Below are positions 1 to 7,093 of a stretch of DNA of 20,471 nt, piece after piece; the stretch's first letter is position 1, and each line of letters begins with the position of its first letter. This DNA comes from Desulfobacteraceae bacterium 4572_89 (GTDB taxonomy: Bacteria; Desulfobacterota; Desulfobacteria; Desulfobacterales; Desulfobacteraceae): positions 1-20,471 of the forward strand of contig NBML01000012.1 of the NCBI GenBank assembly GCA_002085465.1. Direction: 5' to 3'. The notes beneath the pieces were generated by a model that saw only the letters and a program-made list of their open reading frames with translations, was not told the origin of the DNA and did no database searches. The position numbers and the translations under genes were made by a program.

Positions 1-1301
1 GTGTTCCGGAATTCGTGACACATCAGACATCCTTTTTTTCCTTCTGTATTGTCAGGATGCGGAAAAAAGATTTCCACGACATTTTTTTTTTCTGCCCTGC
101 CAAAGGCACCTGCTTCCACACACCCGGAAGCCCCGGCCTTTCTTGCGTCTTCCACTGACTTGCCCTGGAGTACCATCTCCTGGATAATGGCATCGGTGTT
201 AAATATAGAGGGCTGGCCAAAGCCCGTGGCAATGATCTCCAATGCCCTTTTCACAAACCGATCCGGGCTTTTACGGGATACCTGAACCATGGAACTTGGC
301 TGTAACAGGCGCATCTCTTCAATGACATCCAGGATGAGATAGGTGAGTTCATTGACCCCATCCTTATTATCTTCGGTTACCCCGCCCAGGTTGATGGTAC
401 AGAAATCAACATAGGTATTACTCTCTTTGGCTGTCACCCCCACCTTGGGGGGTGCGGGGTGGTTATGAAATTTTATCCAGAAGCAGGAGAGCAGTTCTCT
501 GGCTGACTCACTGGTTAATCGGCCTTCCTGGATATCCTTTTTATAAAAGGGATACAGATTCTGGTCCAGCCTGCCCGGGTTATAGGCATCCCCCATCAGC
601 TTCTGCTTTCTTTTCTGGTCCGGCTCTTTTTGGGCCAGTTCCTCCAGGGCCTGGGCATGGCGGTTGGCAAAAACAATCAGGGCATCGGCCGCAATATCCA
701 GGGCCGTCAAAACCTCCTGGCAGTCAAGGGCTGAGGAATCTTCAAAAAAATCCAGTTCGCCAATGGTTTCCTTGATCCGGGCCTTCAGATCATTGAACCC
801 ATTGCCATAGATCAAATCTCCGCCGGCAGTATGCCCAGGGGAGCGCTGTTCCTGGAATTCTGTAAAGATACCCGCCCCAAAGGCATCCTTCCATGAATCT
901 TCCATGGATGCAAAAATTTTTTCCCGGATGGTCTTGCCCTTCCAGAATGGGATAATGATTTCTTCATAAATCTTTTTTGTTTCTTCAGATACCCCATAGG
1001 CAACCTTGGGGCGGGAATCCAGGATTTCCAGATCCTCAAGGGAATGGAGACAGACTTCTGGATAGGTGGGCACAGCCTTGGGCCCTGGTCCCCTTTCCCC
1101 CACAATTAATTCATTGTCATCAATGAAAATGCTTTTATTTGAAAGGATATGTTTCAGACACAGGGCCCGCTGAACTGGAACTGACTGTCCAGGGTTTACC
1201 ATGGTTTTATAAAATTCCGTGACCAGTCCGGCTCTTTCATGGGACAAGGTAACGGTTTTTGCAAGACTTTTTTTTCGTAATTGCTCAACCCTTGGATTCA
1301 T
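1..1301 (-). CDS. glycyl-radical enzyme (HypD/IslA-like branch), partial and probably degenerate
   Basis: The first 433 codons of a glycyl-radical enzyme; the frame is still open at the window edge. Enzymes of this group use a glycyl and then a thiyl radical to cut C-O, C-S or C-N bonds anaerobically. Family signals seen are ELIVGE (about residues 65-70), PTYPE, FTEF.EQR.PGH, PGRLDQ (242-247), HPAPPKVGVTA, LLQPSS, and the thiyl-radical loop SGCVE with Cys394 and general base Glu396. ATG 1301 follows AGGGGG at good spacing, 1 nt after the activase stop. Two oddities: roughly 40 residues expected before PGRLDQ (the strand with HEALQMYW in relatives) are absent, and from residue 402 onward the sequence no longer follows the family (expected KEAYxLTGY). 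The substrate cannot be fixed; hydroxyproline or isethionate types are nearest by memory. The C-terminal glycyl-radical loop lies outside the window. I am sure of the family and unsure that the enzyme works. Confidence 0.82.
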   Translation of the reverse strand, partial: MNPRVEQLRKKSLAKTVTLSHERAGLVTEFYKTMVNPGQSVPVQRALCLKHILSNKSIFIDDNELIVGERGPGPKAVPTYPEVCLHSLEDLEILDSRPKVAYGVSEETKKIYEEIIIPFWKGKTIREKIFASMEDSWKDAFGAGIFTEFQEQRSPGHTAGGDLIYGNGFNDLKARIKETIGELDFFEDSSALDCQEVLTALDIAADALIVFANRHAQALEELAQKEPDQKRKQKLMGDAYNPGRLDQNLYPFYKKDIQEGRLTSESARELLSCFWIKFHNHPAPPKVGVTAKESNTYVDFCTINLGGVTEDNKDGVNELTYLILDVIEEMRLLQPSSMVQVSRKSPDRFVKRALEIIATGFGQPSIFNTDAIIQEMVLQGKSVEDARKAGASGCVEAGAFGRAEKKNVVEIFFPHPDNTEGKKGCLMCHEFRN

Positions 1302-1302
1302 C

Positions 1303-2115
1303 TTATCCCCCTATGGTTGTCTGAAACCCGCTGGCAACAAAAATCTGTTGGATATTTTCCACCTGGTCATCTGTGGGCGGGTGTAAATGTTTACAATGGT
1401 TTTCCATTTTCAACATTCTATACTTGCCATCAACTGTATTGTGAAAGGGCAAAATATGAATGTCCCGGTATATTGTCTCTTTTACCAGAAAATCAATGAT
1501 CCTGCCAATATTTTCCTGGGTATCTGTCAGGGTGGGGACCAATGGAAACCGCAATTTCAGGTTTATTTTCAAATCAGATAATTTTTTAAGATTCTCCAGG
1601 ATAAGGTCCACGGGTTTCCCTGTTAAGGCCCGGTGGGCCAGGTTGTCCATGACTTTAATATCGTAAAGAACAAGGTCTGCCCTGGTTGCTGCCTCTTTCA
1701 AAACTGTAAAAGGTGCAAAGCCAGAAGTATCCAGGCAGATGTGGATATGCTCCTGCCTGCAGGCATCCATCAGCGGCAGGAGCAGTCTCGGATTAGACAG
1801 AGGTTCCCCCCCGGAAAAGGTGACTCCTCCATTGGATTCATCAAAAAAAATAAGGTCTTTTTTAATTTCCCGGACCAAAATTTCCACAAGGTCCTTGACT
1901 TGGACTGGGCTAATCGGGACCTGGCCTGGGGCGGTTACATCCCTGTTTTGACTACCTATCCTCACCGGGGCAGCCTGGCTTTCCGGATTGTGGCACCAAG
2001 AGCAGGAAAGGGGACATCCCTGAAAAAACAGAGTGGTCCTTATGCCCGGGCCGTCATGGATGGAATACCGCTGGATCTTAAAAATATGGGGAGTGATATC
2101 TGCTCTGGGTTTCAC
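1303..2115 (-). CDS. glycyl-radical enzyme activating protein (radical SAM), without ferredoxin insert
   Basis: A radical SAM activase that abstracts a hydrogen from the glycyl residue of the partner enzyme encoded 1 nt downstream. The [4Fe-4S] motif CX3CX2C is Cys34, Cys38 and Cys41 (CPLSCSWC), preceded by IHDGPGIRTTLFFQGC. Further family blocks are GGVTFSGGEPL, DTSGF, YDIKVMD..HR.LTGKP, RFPLVPTLTD and ILPFHN. About 270 residues is short for activases of HypD-type enzymes. The usual pair of CX2CX2CX3C ferredoxin clusters after the radical SAM motif is missing and is replaced by a short Cys-free linker. I placed the start at GTG 2115 because it gives a GTGA overlap with the stop of the upstream hydrolase gene and has GGAAAAAG ahead of it. 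A TTG at 2127 would add four residues. Family confidence is high; whether it still has a working partner is open. Confidence 0.88.
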   Translation of the reverse strand: MKPRADITPHIFKIQRYSIHDGPGIRTTLFFQGCPLSCSWCHNPESQAAPVRIGSQNRDVTAPGQVPISPVQVKDLVEILVREIKKDLIFFDESNGGVTFSGGEPLSNPRLLLPLMDACRQEHIHICLDTSGFAPFTVLKEAATRADLVLYDIKVMDNLAHRALTGKPVDLILENLKKLSDLKINLKLRFPLVPTLTDTQENIGRIIDFLVKETIYRDIHILPFHNTVDGKYRMLKMENHCKHLHPPTDDQVENIQQIFVASGFQTTIGG

Positions 2116-2825
2116 GACTTTTTCCAATTCCCAAAAGCCCTTTGAAACTCATCTGTGAACCCATAATGGGCTGTAAACAAATATTCCACCCCAGGCAGAT
2201 CCGCCAGTTTCTTCAAGGATTTTTCCTGGGTCTGGGTATCCATATTGAAAATCTTATTAAACTCTATAATTTTTCCGTTTTTTATGCCCATTGAATCCCC
2301 TGTGAACAAATAAGTGTTGTTGACCAGATAGCACATGGAGCCGGGCGTGTGTCCGGGAGCTAAAATCCCTTTGACTTTTATCCCGGAAACATTAAAAACC
2401 TGATTATCCTCCACCAGTTCATGGACATAATTCAATTTGTTTTTCATGAACAAAAACCGGGCAGTCTGCCCGGTAATCATCTGCTCTTCTTCCCTGGAAA
2501 GATAAATTCTGGCATTTTTAAAAAGTTTGAGCCCAGCGATATGATCCACGTCTGAATGGGTGAGAAAGACAGCAACAACAGATTCGGGGTTTATGTGCAG
2601 CAGATTGAGCTCTTTTTGAATATGATCTAGATTTCTGCCAGCATCAATGGCAATATAGGTGCTGCCATTTTTGACAAGAAACAGATTAACAAAACTATCC
2701 TGGACAGCAAACACATCCCTGACAACTTCCCGGGTTTCAATTGAGGACATTTTTTTAATTTCAAAATATAATTTCCCCAAAATCAAGGACAAAAGAAGTA
2801 CAAGAATTATAAAAAACAGAATCAT
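2112..2825 (-). CDS. membrane-anchored metallo-beta-lactamase-fold hydrolase
   Basis: A 237-residue MBL-fold protein. The N-terminus (residues 2-19) is a strongly hydrophobic helix without an obvious cleavage site, so the enzyme is probably tethered to the membrane. The complete binuclear metal site is visible: HSDVDH (His90, Asp92, Asp94, His95), APGHTPGS with His159, FTGD with Asp177 and AHYG with His220. The set fits the glyoxalase II-like/general hydrolase branch rather than true beta-lactamases; the substrate is unknown. It starts in an ATGA overlap with the upstream small gene, and its stop overlaps the activase start, so it is embedded in the glycyl-radical operon. I see nothing that ties its substrate to the glycyl-radical enzyme. 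Confidence 0.88.
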   Translation of the reverse strand: MILFFIILVLLLSLILGKLYFEIKKMSSIETREVVRDVFAVQDSFVNLFLVKNGSTYIAIDAGRNLDHIQKELNLLHINPESVVAVFLTHSDVDHIAGLKLFKNARIYLSREEEQMITGQTARFLFMKNKLNYVHELVEDNQVFNVSGIKVKGILAPGHTPGSMCYLVNNTYLFTGDSMGIKNGKIIEFNKIFNMDTQTQEKSLKKLADLPGVEYLFTAHYGFTDEFQRAFGNWKKS

Positions 2826-3010
2826 TTATATTTTTCCAAATCATATTTTTCTGCCAATTGAATCCTTTCATCCTCGGGAAGGGAGTTTATATATCTTTTC
2901 CATCCAGGGCAAAAGCCAATATGCCATTTCCAAATCCCGCCTAAAAAGGATTTTGAATTTTTGTCATATATTGCCCTGAAACCACATTTTTCGCAATTGT
3001 GTTTCGCCAT
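2822..3010 (-). CDS. small cysteine-containing protein of unknown function
   Basis: A 62-residue basic protein that I do not recognise as a named family. It has a CxxC pair near the N-terminus (Cys6, Cys9 in CEKCG), a third Cys at 34 in GFCPGW, and His4 and His30 that could help complete a zinc site. The middle is rich in aromatic residues (GGIWKWHIGFCPGW) and the C-terminus is a charged helix-like stretch. It looks real because AGGAG precedes ATG 3010 at suitable spacing and its TGA overlaps the ATG of the MBL-fold gene (ATGA). It follows the transporter ATPase gene by 62 bp with no convincing terminator between, so it is probably cotranscribed with the transporter. A metal-binding or nucleic-acid/protein-binding knuckle is a guess from the Cys pattern only. 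Confidence 0.72.
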   Translation of the reverse strand: MAKHNCEKCGFRAIYDKNSKSFLGGIWKWHIGFCPGWKRYINSLPEDERIQLAEKYDLEKYK

Positions 3011-3072
3011 TATAGATTCTCCTGGTATAGGGGTTTACTCAATGGATATTGATAACAGCCTGGTCCCGGGCT

Positions 3073-4095
3073 TTATTCCATTGGCCGTTTTTCCTCCACA
3101 GCATGGCAGGCCACAAATCCGCCATTGGAAAGTTTTACAAGTTTGGGCATTTCCCTTTTGCACCTGTCATCGGCATAGACACATCTGCCGTGGAAAACAC
3201 AACCAAAGGGAAGATTCACAGGAGTCGGCACCTCTCCCTTGAGTTTGATGTGTTTGGCTTTTTTCTCCCCAACCCGGGGAATAGCTGAAAGCAGGGCCCT
3301 GGTATAGGGGTGACGGGGTTCATAAAACAGGTCATTGGCAGAGGCCAGTTCGCACAGGGTGCCAAGATAGAGAACCGCCACCCGGGTGCTGATATGGTGG
3401 ACCACAGAAAGGTCATGGGTGATAAACAAATATGTCAGATCCCTTTTTTCCATGAGTTCCATGAGAAGATTCAGAATCTGGGCCTGGATGGAAACATCCA
3501 GTGCAGAAACAGGCTCATCAGCCACAATGAACTGGGGATCAAGAATCAAACCCCTGGCAATGGAGATCCGCTGGCGCTGGCCCCCGGAAAACTCATGGGG
3601 ATACCGGGTGATCCAGGTGGGATCCACCCCTACATGTTCCATTACTTCTGCTGCCTTGTCAGCGGCCTCTGAAGCTGTCATGCTGGGATTGTGAAAACGC
3701 AGGGGCTCTTCCAGGGTCTGACGGACAGTTTTCCTGGGGTTGAGGGAAGCATAGGGATCTTGGAAAATCATCTGCATTTTTTTTCGGAAGGGGAGCCATT
3801 GGCTGTGATTTAGATGATCAATTCTTTCTCCGTTGTAAAGTATTTGTCCTGAATTGGGGGGATATAATCCCATGATTACCCGGGCAAGGGTTGATTTGCC
3901 GCAACCGCTCTCTCCAACCACACTGAGAGTTTCCCCTTTGTTGACAAAAAGAGAAACATCGTTCACAGCTTTTACTGTGGTTTTTTCCCGGTGGATTTTA
4001 CCGCCCTTGAACTTGAGCTGATCAAGAAACCCTCCGGAAATATCAAAATGTTTCACCACATTATTCATGGAAACCAAGGGTTTTTCTGTATTCAT
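3073..4095 (-). CDS. peptide ABC transporter ATPase, F subunit (OppF/DppF type), system 1
   Basis: A 340-residue cytoplasmic ATPase of the peptide/nickel importer family. It contains Walker A GESGCGKST (61-69), Q-loop FQDP (111-114), signature SGGQR (170-174), Walker B FIVADE (189-194) and H-loop His227. The C-terminal oligopeptide-transporter extension carries four cysteines (299, 305, 312, 330) in the spacing that binds a [4Fe-4S] cluster in studied Opp/Dpp ATPases; the cluster here is inferred. It should pair with the D subunit encoded 17 bp upstream to drive uptake through the two permeases of the same operon. A GGAAGG lies somewhat far (about 11-12 nt) ahead of the ATG. Length and domain order are normal. 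Confidence 0.95.
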   Translation of the reverse strand: MNTEKPLVSMNNVVKHFDISGGFLDQLKFKGGKIHREKTTVKAVNDVSLFVNKGETLSVVGESGCGKSTLARVIMGLYPPNSGQILYNGERIDHLNHSQWLPFRKKMQMIFQDPYASLNPRKTVRQTLEEPLRFHNPSMTASEAADKAAEVMEHVGVDPTWITRYPHEFSGGQRQRISIARGLILDPQFIVADEPVSALDVSIQAQILNLLMELMEKRDLTYLFITHDLSVVHHISTRVAVLYLGTLCELASANDLFYEPRHPYTRALLSAIPRVGEKKAKHIKLKGEVPTPVNLPFGCVFHGRCVYADDRCKREMPKLVKLSNGGFVACHAVEEKRPME

Positions 4096-4112
4096 TCTGA
4101 AGTGTATCCTTC

Positions 4113-5093
4113 CTATTTCATATGACAGGCAGCCATAATGCCATTTTGTTTTTTCTCCAGCAAAGGGGTTTCCCGGGTACAGATGGTCTCGCGCAATTCA
4201 CACCGGGGATTAAATGCACATCCCGGCGGGATATTGGTAAGGGTGGGCATCATTCCCGGGATCTGCCGGAGTTCTTCTCCGGGAAGAGTGGAGCCGGGAA
4301 TGGACCCGATCAATCCGATGGTATAGGGATGGGTTGGATTGGCCACCACCTGGTCTGTGGGACCGAACTCAATGATCTTTCCTGCATACATGACAGCAAT
4401 TTTTTCGGTCACCTGAGCCACCACCCCCAGGTCATGGGTAATGAGAATCAGACCCATATTCTCAATTTCACAGAGTTCTTGTAATAAATCCATTATCTCT
4501 GCCTGGATGGTAACATCCAGGGCCGTGGTAGGCTCGTCTGCAATGATGATGGCTGGATCGGCCAATAGTGAAATGGCAATAATAATCCTCTGGCGCATGC
4601 CCCCGGACAACTCATGGGGGTATTGGTCCAGCCTCTCTTCAGGAGAGGGAATCTGGACTTTTTTCAATTTTTCCAGGGCAATGGCCCTGGCCTTTTCCTT
4701 GGAAATATTCTGGTGGGCCTGGAGGGTTTCAATCATCTGGTAACCAATGGTGAAAACCGGGTTCAGGGTCATCATGGGATCCTGGAAGATCATGGCAATC
4801 CTGTTCCCCCGGATTGTACGCATCTGGGTATCACTAAAATCGCTTATCTTATTTCCTTCGAAGTGGATACTGCCCCTGGAAATAAATCCCGGTTTACTGA
4901 TCAAATTGATAATGGAAAAACCAGTTACTGATTTGCCAGCCCCGCTTTCCCCCACAAGACCCAGCCGCTCTCCTCGATCCAGGGTAAAACTGACATTGTC
5001 TATTGCAGTTATATCGCCGGTTCGCAAGGCAAATTTCACTTCAAGGTCACGGACTTCTAAAAGGTGAGACTCTAAAACGCTTGACATGGTCAA
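4113..5093 (-). CDS. peptide ABC transporter ATPase, D subunit (OppD/DppD type), system 1
   Basis: A 326-residue ATPase with Walker A GESGAGKS (48-55), Q-loop FQDP (103-106), signature LSGGMRQR (162-169), Walker B IIIADE (182-187) and H-loop His220. C-terminal Cys292, 298, 305 and 323 match the iron-sulfur motif of this subfamily. It is the partner of the F subunit encoded next. The reading frame begins at TTG 5093, three bases after the stop of the C permease, with AAAGGA at proper spacing. ATG 5087, two codons in, is an alternative start with wider spacing. The substrate is set by the binding protein and permeases, not by this subunit. Confidence 0.95.
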   Translation of the reverse strand: MTMSSVLESHLLEVRDLEVKFALRTGDITAIDNVSFTLDRGERLGLVGESGAGKSVTGFSIINLISKPGFISRGSIHFEGNKISDFSDTQMRTIRGNRIAMIFQDPMMTLNPVFTIGYQMIETLQAHQNISKEKARAIALEKLKKVQIPSPEERLDQYPHELSGGMRQRIIIAISLLADPAIIIADEPTTALDVTIQAEIMDLLQELCEIENMGLILITHDLGVVAQVTEKIAVMYAGKIIEFGPTDQVVANPTHPYTIGLIGSIPGSTLPGEELRQIPGMMPTLTNIPPGCAFNPRCELRETICTRETPLLEKKQNGIMAACHMK

Positions 5094-5096
5094 TTT

Positions 5097-6017
5097 CTAT
5101 CCTTTGTAAAGTTTCGGGTTAAGTACATCCCTGAGCCAGTCACCCAGAAGATTGATCACAAGGACAAAAATCACCAGCCAGAGGCCGGGAAAAATGGTAA
5201 TCCACCAGGACCCTGAAAAAATAAACTCCTGGCCAGCCCGGATCAAAGATCCCAAAGAAGGCCTGGTCACAGGCATACCAAAACCCAGAAAGGATAGAGC
5301 TGCCTCGCTCTGAACGGCACTGGCCACCTGGATTGTAAAGATAACCATCACCGATGTCAGAGAATTGGGCAGCACATGGCGGAACATGATGGTGAATTTG
5401 GGAAAACCTATCACCCGGGCTGCTTCCACGTATTCCTTGTTCTTTTCCCCCATCACCGATGCCCTGATGGTCCTGGCAAATATGGGCCAGTTGGACAAAC
5501 CGATAATGATGGTCAAAAGGGGTACAGCTAAGCGTTCATAACTACCGACACCAAATGCCACCTGGAATATAGCGGCGATGAATATTGCCATAATAAGATA
5601 GGGAAAGGAAAACTGGATATCGGCAATGCGCATGAGAATGGCATCAGTCTTGCCCCCCAGATACCCGGCTGAAAGACCCAGTACAACACCTATAAAAGCC
5701 TGAAGAGCAACAGCCCCAAGACCGATGATAATGGAGGTCCTCAGTCCGTAGAACATGGTGGAAAGCATATCTCTGCCCATGTTGTCCGTGCCCAGAATGA
5801 ACTCGGAAGAACCGTCGGCCATCCACATGGGCGGGATTTCAGAATTCATGATGTCTATATTTTCAGCATCATAGGGATTCATGGGGGAGATCCAGGGTGC
5901 GGTAATAGCCAGGATGAGAAATATCACCAGGACAATAAAACTTGCCATGGCCACCCTGTCCCGTTTAAAAGCGTATAAAAAATAGGATTCTTTAAATTTT
6001 TGTAATTTTGTTTTCAT
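5097..6017 (-). CDS. peptide ABC transporter permease, C subunit (OppC/DppC type), system 1
   Basis: A 306-residue inner-membrane permease. A cytoplasmic N-terminus with YAFKRDRVAM leads into a first transmembrane helix (about 24-44), followed by a periplasmic segment with GTDNMGRDMLSTMFYGLRTS, typical of C subunits, and then the BPD_transp_1 core. The ATPase-coupling EAA loop reads EYVEAARVIGFPKF..RHVLPN. The gene starts in an ATGA overlap with the B permease (6017-6014) with AGGGAC upstream, so translation of the two is probably coupled. Length is typical and no defects are visible. Confidence 0.94.
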   Translation of the reverse strand: MKTKLQKFKESYFLYAFKRDRVAMASFIVLVIFLILAITAPWISPMNPYDAENIDIMNSEIPPMWMADGSSEFILGTDNMGRDMLSTMFYGLRTSIIIGLGAVALQAFIGVVLGLSAGYLGGKTDAILMRIADIQFSFPYLIMAIFIAAIFQVAFGVGSYERLAVPLLTIIIGLSNWPIFARTIRASVMGEKNKEYVEAARVIGFPKFTIMFRHVLPNSLTSVMVIFTIQVASAVQSEAALSFLGFGMPVTRPSLGSLIRAGQEFIFSGSWWITIFPGLWLVIFVLVINLLGDWLRDVLNPKLYKG

Positions 6018-7033
6018 TTTGTCCCTGCTATTCTAACGGTTGGGTTAATAAACCCGTAAAGAATATCCACAATCGTGTTCACCAATACAAACACACTTCC
6101 CACGACGACCAGATAGGCAACCAGCAAAGAGGTATCTGCCCGCTGGACTGCCTCTAAAAACATGAATCCCATACCCTGCCATTGAAAAACCAGTTCTGTT
6201 AAAATAGTAAAGGCAAAGGTAAGACCCATCTGAACCCCGAATACGGTTACCACGGGCAATAGAGTATTTTTAAAGGCATGAATCAGCCACACTCTGGCAG
6301 GGGACAATCCCTTGGCCCAGGCATATTTGATATACTCGGTTTCAAGGACCTCCATCATTTCAGATCGTATCAAACGGATAAACAGGGGAAGCATAATGGA
6401 GGACAGGGAGATGCAGGGAAGAATCAAATGTTTGAGTCCGTCAATGGTTAGAAACCCGGTGTTCCAATAGCCGTTGCCAAATAGATCAACGGTTTCCCCC
6501 CGCCCATAGGAGGGCAGGACCTGCAAATTCACGGCAAACAAATAAATGAGCAGAATGGCAGTAAAAAACACGGGCATGGAAACCCCCAGGGTTGAAAAAC
6601 TCATGGTAAACCTGGACAACAGGCTCCTGGGTTTGAGTGCCGAGTATACCCCCAGGGGAAGGGAAACAAGAATGATGATCAGGGCAGACCCGATGAGCAG
6701 TTCTATGGTTGCGGGTGCATGCTTGATTATGACTTCAAGGGCAGGTTTATTGTAAAGAAAGGATCTACCCAGATCCCCTTTTACAGCATGTTTTACAAAC
6801 CGTACATACTGGATCAGAAACGGGTCGTTCAGCCCCATGTTATCGGCGATTTCTGCCCTTTCTCCCGGTGTAACCCTTTCACCCACAAGATCTCTGACCG
6901 GATCACCAATTTTATTTTTTATTGCAAATCCCACCAGGCTGATGATCATCATGACGAGCAGAGCCTGGATGATTCTGCGTATAATAAATGCAAACATATG
7001 ATTTTCTATTTTTCCAAATTTAGAAACCGCCAC
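6014..7033 (-). CDS. peptide ABC transporter permease, B subunit (OppB/DppB type), system 1
   Basis: A B-type permease of up to 339 residues. The family N-terminus FAFIIRRIIQALLVMM begins at residue 14; then come a GDPVRDLVGERVTPGERAEI periplasmic block, GDLGRSFLYNKPALEVI and the EAA loop YIKYAWAKGLSPARVWLIHAFKNTLLP. It heterodimerises with the C subunit to form the channel. The long form starts at GTG 7033 with GGAAGG about 11 nt ahead. The internal ATG at 6997 would give the usual family N-terminus but has a poor ribosome site. The gene ends in the ATGA overlap with the C permease. The gap to the binding-protein gene is 60 bp. Confidence 0.93.
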   Translation of the reverse strand: MAVSKFGKIENHMFAFIIRRIIQALLVMMIISLVGFAIKNKIGDPVRDLVGERVTPGERAEIADNMGLNDPFLIQYVRFVKHAVKGDLGRSFLYNKPALEVIIKHAPATIELLIGSALIIILVSLPLGVYSALKPRSLLSRFTMSFSTLGVSMPVFFTAILLIYLFAVNLQVLPSYGRGETVDLFGNGYWNTGFLTIDGLKHLILPCISLSSIMLPLFIRLIRSEMMEVLETEYIKYAWAKGLSPARVWLIHAFKNTLLPVVTVFGVQMGLTFAFTILTELVFQWQGMGFMFLEAVQRADTSLLVAYLVVVGSVFVLVNTIVDILYGFINPTVRIAGTK

Positions 7034-7093
7034 CCAGGGTTATCCTTCCCGGGGCAGCGGTTACTGGTTCAATACAAATTATTTTGTCTTACA

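Noticed and set aside
82..91. A10 homopolymer as a frameshift that would explain the altered tail of the glycyl-radical enzyme
   Set aside because: Reading either other frame past the run does not give the expected family residues and soon meets stops.
452..775. Plus-strand frame of 107 codons opposite the glycyl-radical gene
   Set aside because: The minus strand has clear family sequence through this stretch; the plus frame is low in complexity and Pro-rich, typical of a shadow.
1633..2145. Plus-strand frame of 170 codons
   Set aside because: Lies opposite the radical SAM activase, whose motifs are unmistakable, and has no ribosome site or recognisable domain.
3011..3072. Terminator between the system 1 ATPase gene and the small Cys protein
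   Set aside because: Only a four-base AGCC/GGCT stem without a T tract; too weak to split the operon.
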